DNA of 13,153 bases, from assembly GCA_964486145.1 (NCBI GenBank), contig CAZAMT010000098.1, positions 1 through 13,153 of the forward strand, given 5' to 3'. Under the pieces are notes generated by a model that saw only the letters and a program-made list of their open reading frames with translations, did not search any database and was not told the DNA's origin. The DNA comes from CAZAMT01 sp964486145 (GTDB taxonomy: Bacteria > Bacteroidota > Bacteroidia > Bacteroidales > JAAAOM01). A program made the position numbers and the translations under genes. Positions within the stretch are counted from its first letter, which is position 1. Each line of letters begins with the position of its first letter. Below, one piece after another: positions 1-8,263 of this stretch.

Positions 1-1
1 T

Positions 2-367
2 TGGAAGACGTTAACCGGCGAATTTGATCGCCCGAATGGCCTGTATGCAGAGAAAAACCATCTTCTCGTGGGCTTAAAAGACAGGGTGATAAAAATTGAT
101 TATTCATCGAAAAATGCAGAAAACTACATATTAAATACAGGTAGCATTGATGGTATTGTTCCTTATGGCAACGGCCAGTATCTTATCTCAGACTGGCAGG
201 GAAATACACATCTAATAGCCAGGGGAAAAGAAAAAGTTAAACTTACTGATACAACTTCCGATGAGGTAAATGCAGCGGATATTGATTTCATGGCTGAAGA
301 GCATTTATTGCTGATTCCCACGTTTTTTGCAAACACAGTAGCAGCGTATAAAGTGAAAATAAAATGA
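2..367 (+). CDS. SMP-30/gluconolactonase-like beta-propeller protein, 3' end only
   Basis: The reading frame is open from base 2, so the gene begins outside the window; the GTG at 68 is internal. About 121 residues are visible. They read like the last blades of a six-bladed beta-propeller of the SMP-30/gluconolactonase/LRE class: an RPNGL motif near the visible start, a blade with YGNGQYLISDWQGN, and a final strand motif NAADIDF followed by LLLIPTFFANTVAAYKV, a common ending in Bacteroidota members of this group. Such proteins are often exported and bind a divalent metal, but no signal peptide or active site can be judged from this fragment, so enzymatic function is open. It converges with lptB; only 8 bases separate the stop codons and no terminator hairpin is visible between them. 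Confidence 0.7.
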   Translation, partial: WKTLTGEFDRPNGLYAEKNHLLVGLKDRVIKIDYSSKNAENYILNTGSIDGIVPYGNGQYLISDWQGNTHLIARGKEKVKLTDTTSDEVNAADIDFMAEEHLLLIPTFFANTVAAYKVKIK

Positions 368-375
368 TTGCGCGG

Positions 376-1098
376 TCAGCGGAGTTCGAAATTTTTTCCA
401 AGATAAACCCGACGAACACGCTCATCCTGAGCAAGTTCCATTGCAGTTCCTGATTTAAGGATTTCACCTTCGAAAAGCAGATAAGCCCTGTCAGTGATTG
501 ACAGGGTTTCATGCACATTGTGATCGGTGATGATAACACCGATGTTTTTTGCTTTCAATTTTTTTACAATCTCCTGGATATCTTCAACGGCAATGGGATC
601 AACACCTGCAAACGGTTCATCAAGCAAAATGAATTTTGGGTCAATGGCCAGGGCTCTTGCAATTTCAGTTCTCCGCCTTTCCCCTCCCGATAACTGAATC
701 CCCGTACTTTTCCTAATTTTCATGAGGCCAAATTCCTTGAGCAGAGAATCCTGTCTTTCTTTTTGCTCCTTTTTTGACAGTGTTGACATTTCCAGCACTG
801 CCATGATGTTGTCTTCAACACTTAGTTTTCTGAAGACTGATGCTTCCTGAGCCAGGTAGCCAATACCGCGTTGCGCTCTTTTGTAAACCGGTTCTTTTGT
901 AATGTCTAATCCATCAAGAATTATTTTTCCGTTGTTTGGTGTAATCAGGCCCACAATCATGTAAAACGAAGTGGTTTTTCCTGCACCGTTTGGGCCAAGA
1001 AGTCCAACGATCTCACCTTGCTCTACGTCAATGCTGACGTGTTTAACAACGGTACGGTTTTTATATTTTTTTACCAGATTTTCTGCCTGAAGCCTCAT
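376..1098 (-). CDS. lptB: LPS export ABC transporter ATP-binding protein LptB
   Basis: This is the cytoplasmic ATPase of the LptB2FG complex, which extracts lipopolysaccharide from the inner membrane and drives it along the Lpt bridge to the outer membrane. The 240-residue length is normal for LptB. Visible motifs are Walker A GPNGAGKTT (35-43), the ABC signature LSGGE followed by RRR (136-143), Walker B FILLDE (156-161) with the LptB-like continuation PFAGVDP, and switch His193 in ITDHNV. The ERRR and FAGVDP patterns separate it from other ABC ATPases. The ATG at 1098 is preceded on the minus strand by a possible weak promoter (TAATTTG at 1124-1118 with TTG at 1143-1141). The gene lies downstream of tatC with a small ORF between; tatC next to lptB is a familiar Bacteroidota arrangement. 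LptF/LptG are not in the window. Confidence 0.96.
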   Translation of the reverse strand: MRLQAENLVKKYKNRTVVKHVSIDVEQGEIVGLLGPNGAGKTTSFYMIVGLITPNNGKIILDGLDITKEPVYKRAQRGIGYLAQEASVFRKLSVEDNIMAVLEMSTLSKKEQKERQDSLLKEFGLMKIRKSTGIQLSGGERRRTEIARALAIDPKFILLDEPFAGVDPIAVEDIQEIVKKLKAKNIGVIITDHNVHETLSITDRAYLLFEGEILKSGTAMELAQDERVRRVYLGKNFELR

Positions 1099-1178
1099 GG
1101 AGCGGACTTTTTACAGTCAAATTATTATAATATATAACGGCAATTGCCAGGTTTTATGTTGTGTATTCGCATTTTGGA

Positions 1179-1373
1179 TCAATATTTTTTGAAATGATCT
1201 TTGAATGTTTTTACATCGATGTTATGAAATTTACTAGTATCAAAATATACCCTGAAAAACGAAGGGTTGTCACCAATTGAAGAAATAAAATCGTACGCAT
1301 AATACCGGTTATCTTCAAATGTAATGCCTGAAGAACCGGATTTAAGGGTTTTGATGCATTTGCACTTAGCCAT
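1179..1373 (-). CDS. Small hypothetical protein (64 aa)
   Basis: I do not recognise this protein. It is 64 residues long, Lys-rich and aromatic-rich, with no signal peptide or membrane segment. It begins MAKCKCIKTLKSG, has a middle ITFEDNRYYAYDF and ends with FRVYFDTSKFHNIDVKTFKDHFKKY. The alternating hydrophobic/aromatic pattern suggests a small beta-rich fold with a C-terminal helix. The CKC near the N-terminus is only two cysteines and does not make a complete metal site. It sits between tatC and lptB on the same strand, 80 bases before lptB and 230 bases after tatC, so it may have its own promoter. Its composition looks like real protein and no larger ORF overlaps it, which favours a true gene. 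The 230 bases upstream are AT-rich with a 12-base palindrome at 1539-1550 and nothing else identifiable. Confidence 0.6.
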   Translation of the reverse strand: MAKCKCIKTLKSGSSGITFEDNRYYAYDFISSIGDNPSFFRVYFDTSKFHNIDVKTFKDHFKKY

Positions 1374-1603
1374 AATTGTTCAGATTATATGTGATAAATT
1401 ATTGAAATACATAGTATTACATTTCCCTGTAAGGATTTAGCAATGGGCGAAGGTAATGAAATTTTATATTGTATGTACATGGTTCATGAAAATTTCACAT
1501 GTCCATTTAGAATTCACATAAAAACTTAATATAAAGGTATTTAGCTAAATTATTGCAAAACTTCATGTTTCAAGTGTTGTTAACTGATAAAACAATGTGG
1601 CGT

Positions 1604-2491
1604 TTAGTCAATTTCTTCCTCATCATTATCATTATTACCCTCGTAATCAGATGCTTCTTCATCCGTTGTCATTTCATCCTCGTCCTGTTTCCTTACAATG
1701 CGTCTTGATATAGTAATACCTAATTCATATAATCCTATTAACGGGAATGCAACCAGAATTTGACTGAATATATCCGGTGGAGTAATAATGGCAGATAACA
1801 AAAGTATAACTACCAGAGAATGCCGACGGTACTTTCTTAAAAACTCCGGGGTCACCAATCCGGCTTTCGTCAGGAAAAAAACCAGGATAGGCAGTTCGAA
1901 TATAACGCCACATGCAAGTACAATTGATGCTACGGTTGACATATAGCTGACCAGGTTGATTTGATTTGGAACATTTTCACTAACCTGGTAACTGCCAAGA
2001 AAATGAACCGATAATGGCACGATAATATAATAACCAAATAATACTCCGAGCATAAACAGGAGAGAACTGAAAAAAACCGACCCCCTGGCATATTTTTTTT
2101 CATTGGAGTAAAGTGCCGGAACCAGAAATTGCCAAATCTCCCAAAACACGTATGGAAATGCAACAATAAATCCTCCAATGAGCGAAACCATGATGTGTGC
2201 TGAAAACTGCCCGGACATTTTAATATTAAAAAGGTTCAGTTGTTCGGCATTGATGCACAACCTTTCGATACCTATAAACTTCCCAAAGCTACATAACACC
2301 TTATTGGTAAAGAAATCAGGTCGTGAAGGGGCAATAATAATGTGGTCAAAAACGATGTTTTTAAATATAAATGCAACAACAGCTAAAATTACAATTGCCA
2401 GTATTGCTCTTACCAAATGCCATCGGAGTTCTTCCAGATGGTCCAGAAACGACATTTCATCCGGTTCAGTCATGTTTGTTTGCTTGCCCAT
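1604..2491 (-). CDS. tatC: Sec-independent (twin-arginine) translocase subunit TatC
   Basis: TatC is the polytopic inner-membrane receptor that binds the twin-arginine signal peptide of folded proteins and recruits TatA. The family-defining N-terminal motif FLDHLEELRWHLVR is at about 15-28, followed by six hydrophobic segments (the first near 29-43), the conserved FPYVFWEIWQFLVPALY before the third, and the late LSAIITPPDIFSQ motif. The first periplasmic loop is long and holds two cysteines, Cys67 and Cys79, a pattern I recall from other Bacteroidota TatC proteins. The C-terminus ends in a strongly acidic tail of about 28 residues rich in Asp and Glu. At 295 residues it is longer than the ~258-residue E. 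coli protein because of the loop and tail. The ATG at 2491 gives a good cytoplasmic N-terminus; Met7 is an alternative. No tatA/tatB gene is in the window. Confidence 0.96.
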   Translation of the reverse strand: MGKQTNMTEPDEMSFLDHLEELRWHLVRAILAIVILAVVAFIFKNIVFDHIIIAPSRPDFFTNKVLCSFGKFIGIERLCINAEQLNLFNIKMSGQFSAHIMVSLIGGFIVAFPYVFWEIWQFLVPALYSNEKKYARGSVFFSSLLFMLGVLFGYYIIVPLSVHFLGSYQVSENVPNQINLVSYMSTVASIVLACGVIFELPILVFFLTKAGLVTPEFLRKYRRHSLVVILLLSAIITPPDIFSQILVAFPLIGLYELGITISRRIVRKQDEDEMTTDEEASDYEGNNDNDEEEID

Positions 2492-2573
2492 TAATTTTTA
2501 TAATATTTGAAAGGTTATTCAATATACTCTTAAGTTCTCGTTGATTCAAAAAAATAATTGTAATTTTAGCCTA

Positions 2574-2607
2574 CAAATGTATTTATTTTTTGCAAACACA
2601 GTTCAAA
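2574..2607 (-). promoter_or_regulatory. Candidate Bacteroidota-type promoter for tatC
   Basis: On the minus strand TACATTTG (2581-2574) matches the Bacteroidota -7 consensus TAnnTTTG exactly. A TTTG (2607-2604) lies 22 bases upstream, close to the usual ~20-base spacing of the -33 element. Transcription would start near 2568, leaving a leader of roughly 75 bases before the tatC ATG. It lies in the 236-base divergent region shared with recQ. No equally good plus-strand promoter for recQ was found there. Confidence 0.45.
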
Positions 2608-2727
2608 TGCAACATAAAACATAGTTATTCGTTAATAATCAGAATTATATGTGAGATAGCACGTTGCATGAAATTTGAAATGCAGGTTCAGCAGAGTTTA
2701 TTGAATTTAAAAGGTTTTTGATTAAGT

Positions 2728-4914
2728 ATGAGTGTGGATCCAACAATGTCTCTTTCGGAGCACCTTAAAAATAACTTTGGTTTTAACAGTTTTAAAGGCA
2801 ACCAGGAAAAAATCATTCGAAATGTTTTATCCGGGAATGACTCGTTTGTTCTGATGCCTACTGGTGGAGGTAAATCGTTGTGTTACCAGTTGCCATCATT
2901 GCTCATGCAAAATACCGCCATCGTTATTTCACCGCTAATCGCGCTCATGAAGAACCAGGTGGATGCTATGCGCAGTTTTAGTGAAGAGGATGGCATTGCA
3001 CATTTTTTAAATTCGTCATTGAATAAAACGGAGATGGCAAGGGTGAAAAGAGATGTGCTTAACAAAAAAACAAGATTGCTGTATGTAGCGCCAGAATCTT
3101 TGACAAAGGAAGATAACATTTTGTTTCTGAGGGAGGTGAAGATATCATTTTATGCCATTGATGAGGCTCACTGTATTTCAGAATGGGGGCATGATTTCAG
3201 GCCTGAGTACCGCAGAATCCGGCCCATCATAAATAAAATCGGAGAAGCACCGCTCATTGCTCTCACTGCCACAGCAACACCTAAAGTACAACATGATATT
3301 CAAAAAAACCTGGGCATGCTTGAAGCAAATGTTTTTAAGTCATCGTTCAGGAGGCATAATTTATACTATGAAGTAAGACCGAAGGTAAAAGCAACGAAAG
3401 AAATAATTAAATTCATCAAAAATAACCAGGGTAAATCAGGAATCATTTATTGCCTGAGCCGAAAGAAGGTGGAAGAACTGGCTGAGACGCTTCAGATTAA
3501 CGGAATAAAGGCACTTCCTTATCATGCCGGAATGGATGCGTCAACCCGCTCAGGTAATCAGGATAAATTTCTAATGGAAGATGTGGATGTGATTGTTGCA
3601 ACCATTGCTTTTGGCATGGGTATTGACAAACCCGATGTACGGTTTGTGATTCATTATGATATTCCCAAAAGCCTTGAAGGGTATTACCAGGAAACTGGCC
3701 GCGCGGGAAGGGATGGTGGAGAAGGAAAATGCATTGCGTTCTATCGTTACAAAGACATTCAGAAACTCGAAAAGTTTATGCAAGGCAAACCTGTTGCTGA
3801 ACAGGAAATCGGTCGAGCCCTGCTGCTCGAAACTGTCTCGTACGCGGAGTCTTCTGTATGTCGACCAAAGCAATTGCTTGCCTATTTTGGTGAAGAAATG
3901 GATGTTAACTGCAACAATTGCGACAACTGCCTGCATCCGCGCGAACAATTTGAAGGAAAGAATTACATGGTTCAGGTTCTTAATGCCGTCATTGCTGTTA
4001 AAGAGAAGTTTAAGGTAGAGCATGTTGCAAAGGTACTGGCTGGTGAAAAAGATTCAGCCATCAAATCATACAATCATGATCATCTCGACATTTTTGCTTC
4101 AGGAAAAGATAAGGACAAAAAATTTTGGCAGGCTGTTATTCGGCAGTCACTTATAGCCAAATTGGTTGATAAGGAAATTGAAAATTACGGGTTGCTTAAG
4201 ATCACCGATAAAGGCCGACAATACTTGAAGGAGCCCTATTCCATAACCCTGTCATATGACCATGATTACGATAATATTGATTCCGATGATGTTGAGAGCA
4301 GTGGTAAAACTGCAACAGTGGATAATGAGCTTTTCCAGATACTGAAAGACCTACGTAAAAAAACAGCCAAAAAACTCAATTTACCACCGTTTGTTATCTT
4401 CCAGGATCCTTCACTTGAAGACATGGCCATACAATATCCAATTTCCATTGATGAATTGCAAAACATTGTTGGAGTCGGTGCAGGTAAAGCCAGAAGATAC
4501 GGGAAAGATTTTGTGGCACTGATTAAACGCTATGTTGAAGAAAAGGAGATTACGCGTGCACAGGACATGGTGGTTAAGTCGGTTGTCAATAAATCAGGAT
4601 TAAAAGTTTATATCATTCAAAGCATCGATCGAAAGCTTTCACTGAGCGATATTGCCGAAGCCAAAAATCTTGAAATGAATGATCTCCTAAAGGAAGTTGA
4701 AGCCATTGTTAATTCCGGTACCAGGCTTGATATTAATTATTACATTAACGAAGTAATGGATGAGGAGCACCAGGAGGAGGTTTTTGAATACTTTAGGGAA
4801 GAAGCAGAAACTGAATCCATTGAAGAAGCTTTACAGGAATTGGGAGAAGATGAGTACACAGAAGAGGATATCCGCCTGATGAGAATTAAGTTCATTTCTG
4901 AACTTGGAAATTAA
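2728..4914 (+). CDS. recQ: ATP-dependent DNA helicase RecQ
   Basis: RecQ is a 3'-5' DNA helicase acting in recombinational repair and processing of stalled forks. All superfamily-2 motifs are visible: motif 0 with FKGNQEKII (22-30), Walker A PTGGGKS (44-50, Lys49), the DEAH box (145-148) leading into the aromatic-rich loop CISEWGHDFRPEY, ALTATAT, and motifs V/VI with FGMGIDKPDVRFVIHYD and YYQETGRAGRDG. The RecQ zinc site uses Cys378, Cys395, Cys398 and Cys401, followed by the RQC winged helix. An HRDC domain starts near residue 530 (ELFQILKDLRKKTAKK, then PISIDELQNIVGVGAGKARRYG). The last ~110 residues hold a further helix-turn-helix-like segment and an acidic tail, seen in Bacteroidota RecQ proteins of ~730 residues; E. 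coli RecQ is ~610. The ATG at 2728 is the first in frame. It is divergent from tatC. Confidence 0.97.
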   Translation: MSVDPTMSLSEHLKNNFGFNSFKGNQEKIIRNVLSGNDSFVLMPTGGGKSLCYQLPSLLMQNTAIVISPLIALMKNQVDAMRSFSEEDGIAHFLNSSLNKTEMARVKRDVLNKKTRLLYVAPESLTKEDNILFLREVKISFYAIDEAHCISEWGHDFRPEYRRIRPIINKIGEAPLIALTATATPKVQHDIQKNLGMLEANVFKSSFRRHNLYYEVRPKVKATKEIIKFIKNNQGKSGIIYCLSRKKVEELAETLQINGIKALPYHAGMDASTRSGNQDKFLMEDVDVIVATIAFGMGIDKPDVRFVIHYDIPKSLEGYYQETGRAGRDGGEGKCIAFYRYKDIQKLEKFMQGKPVAEQEIGRALLLETVSYAESSVCRPKQLLAYFGEEMDVNCNNCDNCLHPREQFEGKNYMVQVLNAVIAVKEKFKVEHVAKVLAGEKDSAIKSYNHDHLDIFASGKDKDKKFWQAVIRQSLIAKLVDKEIENYGLLKITDKGRQYLKEPYSITLSYDHDYDNIDSDDVESSGKTATVDNELFQILKDLRKKTAKKLNLPPFVIFQDPSLEDMAIQYPISIDELQNIVGVGAGKARRYGKDFVALIKRYVEEKEITRAQDMVVKSVVNKSGLKVYIIQSIDRKLSLSDIAEAKNLEMNDLLKEVEAIVNSGTRLDINYYINEVMDEEHQEEVFEYFREEAETESIEEALQELGEDEYTEEDIRLMRIKFISELGN

Positions 4915-4923
4915 ATTTATAAC

Positions 4924-5811
4924 GTGAAAGAAATACTATCAACAAAAAATCTGACAAAACGCTATGGCAGAATTACCGCCATCAATCAGTTGATTCTTAA
5001 TATTCAGGAAGGAGAAGTTTACGGGTTACTCGGGCCAAATGGCAGCGGCAAAACCACCACTCTGGCCATTGTTACTGGTATCATCGAACAGGATGAAGGA
5101 AGTTTTTCATGGTTTGGAAAGGGATCGGATGCCAGTTTGCGCAGACGCATTGGTTCCATAGTGGAAACACCAAATTTTTACCCATACCTGTCGATAAAGG
5201 AAAACTTAGAAATTTCCGCCGAAATAAAAGGGGTTCCGGTAAAAGACATTGCAAGAGTCCTTGAAATAACACATCTTTCAGAACGTATTCATTCGAGGTT
5301 TAATACCCTTTCGTACGGGTTAAAACAACGTGTGGGTTTGGCTTCTTCATTATTGGGCGACCCCGATGTTCTGGTATTTGATGAACCAACCAACGGACTT
5401 GATCCGGAAGGCATTGCCGAAGTTCGAAACATCATCATTAAGGAAGCTGAAAAAGGCAAGACCATTATTCTGGCAAGCCACATTCTTGATGAGGTTGAAA
5501 AAGTATGCTCGCATGTAGCAATTTTGAAGGAAGGTAATCTCCTGGCCGCCGGACCGGTTAATGAATTGTTAACACAAGATGATACCATCCTTGTTAGAGC
5601 TGACGAACTCGGGAAGCTTCAATCCTTTATTGCAGAAAAGGGCCTTTCAAAATGGATGGAACAGGAAAACAGTTTTCTGAAACTTGCCCTGAAAAGTGAT
5701 TTATCCAGTGCAGATCTTAACAGGTTAGCCTTCGAAAATGGCATTACCTTAGATTATCTCGAAGTTAGAAAGCCTGATTTGGAATCGCAGTTCCTGGAAC
5801 TTGTTAAATAG
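4924..5811 (+). CDS. ABC transporter ATP-binding protein (ABC-2 exporter, BcrA/CcmA-like)
   Basis: This is the cytoplasmic ATPase of a two-gene ABC-2 type exporter; the permease follows directly. Motifs are Walker A GPNGSGKTT (37-45), signature LSYGLKQR (129-136) instead of canonical LSGGQ, Walker B VLVFDEPTNGLDPEG (catalytic Glu154) and switch His186 in ASHILDEVEKV. The non-canonical signature is normal in the BcrA/drug-resistance branch. After residue ~215 comes a C-terminal accessory domain of the type often found in these ATPases. The start is a GTG, 9 bases after the recQ stop, so it may be read through from recQ even though the functions are unrelated. The transported substrate cannot be told from sequence; antibiotic or peptide export is only a family-level guess. 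Confidence 0.92.
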   Translation: MKEILSTKNLTKRYGRITAINQLILNIQEGEVYGLLGPNGSGKTTTLAIVTGIIEQDEGSFSWFGKGSDASLRRRIGSIVETPNFYPYLSIKENLEISAEIKGVPVKDIARVLEITHLSERIHSRFNTLSYGLKQRVGLASSLLGDPDVLVFDEPTNGLDPEGIAEVRNIIIKEAEKGKTIILASHILDEVEKVCSHVAILKEGNLLAAGPVNELLTQDDTILVRADELGKLQSFIAEKGLSKWMEQENSFLKLALKSDLSSADLNRLAFENGITLDYLEVRKPDLESQFLELVK

Positions 5812-5854
5812 TGAACAATCATTCATAAAAAATCAAATCCTGAATTCCAAAATT

Positions 5855-6667
5855 ATGATAAAAAAGCTTTTACGGATTGAATTCATTAAAACCGCAAATT
5901 ATACATCTTCCAGGGTAATCCTCGGACTTCACTTATTCCTTTTTCTTGCTGCTATCATTCTATTCTCACAAATTGATTTCAGCATGCCGGGTTTCAGTAT
6001 CCGCAGGCTTTATAAATTTCCGGGGATTTGGACATCAACCACTTTCGCGGCCAAATGGCTAAATCTTCTTCTTACCGTATATATTATTATTCTTGTTGGG
6101 AATGAATTTACATTCCGAACATTTCGTCAACATGTAATTGACGGGCTATCCCGGAAAGAATTATTCGGAGGTAAACTACTTATTATGCTGTCATTAAGTG
6201 TTTACGTTGTGGTTGTAGTGGTTTTGATTTCTTTGGTGATGGGATTTATTTTTTCCACATCAGTTACAACGGATGCAATTTTCACGGATCTAATGAAAAT
6301 AATATATTTGTTTGTGCAAACCTTTGGATTTATGGCACTTGCCGTGTTTATTGCTGCCGTTTTTCGTAATACTGCATTGTCCATCGTAATGTATTTGTTA
6401 TATCGTGTTGCCATTGAACCCCTGATCCGGGTATTGTTTGATCCTTCCATACGACAGTATTTTCCCTCGAAAGTGTTGTCAAATCTGGCTCCTGATTTTA
6501 TTGAAATGGTAACCGTAACAGGTGCAAGTATTGAAGATATCGATGCCAGGGATATGGAGATGTTAACAAATAAATTGCCGGATGCTCAATTGCTTGTATT
6601 CGGAATTATTTATACTTTGATTTTTCTTTATTTAAGTATGCTGTTGCTTAGAAAAAGAAATCTGTAA
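5855..6667 (+). CDS. ABC-2 type transporter permease
   Basis: This is a predicted inner-membrane permease partner of the preceding ATPase. With the ATG at 5855 it has 270 residues and about six hydrophobic segments (roughly 21-38, 61-80, 100-128, 143-164, 168-188 and 245-264). It starts with an amphipathic segment, MIKKLLRIEFIKTANY, typical of ABC-2 permeases, whose N-terminal elbow helix lies along the membrane. The motif GNEFTFRTFRQHVIDGLSRKELFGGKLL after the second segment matches the conserved cytoplasmic coupling region of this family (NEF..GT.R..L..G.SR...). An in-frame TTG at 5801 would add 18 polar residues and overlap the ATPase gene by 11 bases; the ATG is preferred because family proteins begin at the elbow helix. 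The substrate is unknown. Confidence 0.88.
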   Translation: MIKKLLRIEFIKTANYTSSRVILGLHLFLFLAAIILFSQIDFSMPGFSIRRLYKFPGIWTSTTFAAKWLNLLLTVYIIILVGNEFTFRTFRQHVIDGLSRKELFGGKLLIMLSLSVYVVVVVVLISLVMGFIFSTSVTTDAIFTDLMKIIYLFVQTFGFMALAVFIAAVFRNTALSIVMYLLYRVAIEPLIRVLFDPSIRQYFPSKVLSNLAPDFIEMVTVTGASIEDIDARDMEMLTNKLPDAQLLVFGIIYTLIFLYLSMLLLRKRNL

Positions 6668-6695
6668 CTGAAAGAATGGATCTGTTGTGCAAGGC

Positions 6696-6714
6696 ATGAA
6701 AATCTTTCATTTTT
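6696..6714 (+). terminator. Weak candidate terminator after the ABC permease gene
   Basis: A perfect 6-bp stem ATGAAA/TTTCAT with a 3-base loop (6696-6710) is followed by TTTT on the plus strand, 28 bases after the permease stop. The stem is AT-rich and so weak. On the minus strand no T-run follows it, so it does not serve the converging methyltransferase operon. Confidence 0.4.
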
Positions 6715-6717
6715 AAA

Positions 6718-8250
6718 TCATCGATGATTATTGAGGCAGGATGATTCATCTTCTGGACTGGGAAATTCCATATTCATCGCAAATTCCATTACAAAATCCT
6801 CATCTTCTGACAGTTCGATATACTTTGCTTTTTGAATGAATTGCCTGGTTCGTTCGGCAAAACCGGTGGTTTTCAGGTCGAGCATCGCACCTGTTCCGGA
6901 TGCATTTCCCACCGGTACGATTTTACCTGATAGCTCAATTGGTAACAAACCAATGGCTATGGCGCTTTCTACGCGGATATAGTTTCCAAAGCCTCCTGCA
7001 AGATACAGGGCGTCAATGTCATTCCACGTTTTCCCTGAATGTTTCAACATAATTTTTAAACCAGATGCAATGGCACTTTTTGCCAGTTGCAATTCCCGCA
7101 CGTCTTGCTGTGTAAGCATGATTGGCTTGTCACTGGATATATTTTCTGCAACCCGGAAATCTTCCTCCATTGTACCATCTTTTTCTATCTGGCGGGAGTT
7201 AACGAGGTATGCAGCAACATCGATCAGTCCTGAACCGCAAATACCCGCAGGTTGTGCATTGGCAATTGTATTGATGCCCTCGCTGTTGAAAGCAGAAATG
7301 GCTCCTTCCACAGCCGGCATCCCGTGAGAAATATTTGCTCCCTCGAAAGCCGGACCGGCAGCAGTAGCACAACAATACACACTTTCATCTGTTATTAGAG
7401 CCATTTCACCATTGGTGCCCACATCTACAAACAAGTAGTTTTTAATTTTATCATCGGGTGCCAGGGAAGCAATTCCTGCAACCAAATCAGCCCCGATATA
7501 GGCAGCAACGGACGGAAGTGACTTTATCTCAGCTTCCGGGTGACAATTGAAACCCAACTGCCGACCTGAACCTGTTTTTTCATCGACGAACACCGGTTTA
7601 AAAGGCACAAATGCCAGTGATGAAGGATTTTCACCCCAGAAAAGATGCAGCATGGTGGTATTTCCTGTGACTGAAACTTTTACAATATCGTTGGTGTCGA
7701 TTCCCAATGCCAGGGCAAAATGTTCGAACTGAACATTCATGACCTGTATTATTTCAGTCTGCATTCGTTGTTGGCCGTCTTTATTTTGAATACAGTAATT
7801 GATCCTGGAAATGACATCGGCTCCGTATTTTGACTGCGGGTTCATTGTTGACCGGGTTTCAATCAAAGAACCAGTTATCAGGTTAACCAGGTAAAAAACA
7901 AGGGTAGTGGTTCCAATATCAACTGCTACTCCCATGGGATATGCAGATAAAGCTACTGTTGGACCTGGATCAAACGGAAGAACAATGGTGTTTTTGTACT
8001 GGGAAGTTAAAATCGTGCTTTCAACCGGGTCGGGTAAAACAATTTCAAGTTTTCTGTCGATTACAAATAAACACGAAGAAACAAAGCCTTCGCCTTTTAC
8101 ATATACCTTGCATTTGCCGCAGGTACCATTACCTCCACATGGAGAATATACTTCAAATCCGTGGAGCTGCAAAGCCCGTAGCAGTGAAGTTCCTTTTTCA
8201 ACGGCATGTGTTGATTTTCTGTTCGATTGATATACGGTAAGTTGTGTCAT
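6718..8250 (-). CDS. RACo/RamA-type corrinoid activation ATPase ([2Fe-2S] + ASKHA, DUF4445)
   Basis: This is a predicted reductive activator that uses ATP hydrolysis to push an electron onto inactive Co(II) in a corrinoid protein, restoring Co(I). The N-terminal domain is a plant-type [2Fe-2S] ferredoxin with ligands Cys38, Cys44, Cys47 and Cys60 in the pattern CGGNGTCGKC plus a downstream Cys. After a linker comes an actin-like ASKHA ATPase: phosphate-binding DIGTTT (111-116), VTGNTTMLHL, FVDVGTNGEMAL, AGPAFEGANISHGMPA, GICGSGLIDV, LYLAGGFGNY and GNASGTGAM. The N-terminal [2Fe-2S] centre matches RACo (bacterial CO dehydrogenase systems) rather than archaeal RamA, whose clusters are C-terminal. 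At 510 residues it is shorter than characterised RACo, mainly in the linker. It is the last gene of the operon, 13 bases after the MetH-activation-like gene, and ATG 8250 places the ferredoxin correctly. Confidence 0.92.
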   Translation of the reverse strand: MTQLTVYQSNRKSTHAVEKGTSLLRALQLHGFEVYSPCGGNGTCGKCKVYVKGEGFVSSCLFVIDRKLEIVLPDPVESTILTSQYKNTIVLPFDPGPTVALSAYPMGVAVDIGTTTLVFYLVNLITGSLIETRSTMNPQSKYGADVISRINYCIQNKDGQQRMQTEIIQVMNVQFEHFALALGIDTNDIVKVSVTGNTTMLHLFWGENPSSLAFVPFKPVFVDEKTGSGRQLGFNCHPEAEIKSLPSVAAYIGADLVAGIASLAPDDKIKNYLFVDVGTNGEMALITDESVYCCATAAGPAFEGANISHGMPAVEGAISAFNSEGINTIANAQPAGICGSGLIDVAAYLVNSRQIEKDGTMEEDFRVAENISSDKPIMLTQQDVRELQLAKSAIASGLKIMLKHSGKTWNDIDALYLAGGFGNYIRVESAIAIGLLPIELSGKIVPVGNASGTGAMLDLKTTGFAERTRQFIQKAKYIELSEDEDFVMEFAMNMEFPSPEDESSCLNNHR

Positions 8251-8263
8251 GAATTATTCAGTT

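Noticed and set aside
3571..4023. 150-residue antisense open frame inside recQ
   Set aside because: It lies wholly within the zinc/RQC-coding part of recQ, has no recognisable domain, and is explained as a shadow of a real gene.
5801..5854. TTG start extending the ABC permease by 18 residues
   Set aside because: The extension is polar, overlaps the ATPase gene, and the ATG at 5855 begins exactly at the expected N-terminal elbow helix.
6716..6729. Perfect 14-base palindrome AATCATCGATGATT
   Set aside because: It overlaps the stop codon end of the RACo gene and has no loop, so it cannot form a good terminator hairpin; probably coincidental in AT-rich sequence.
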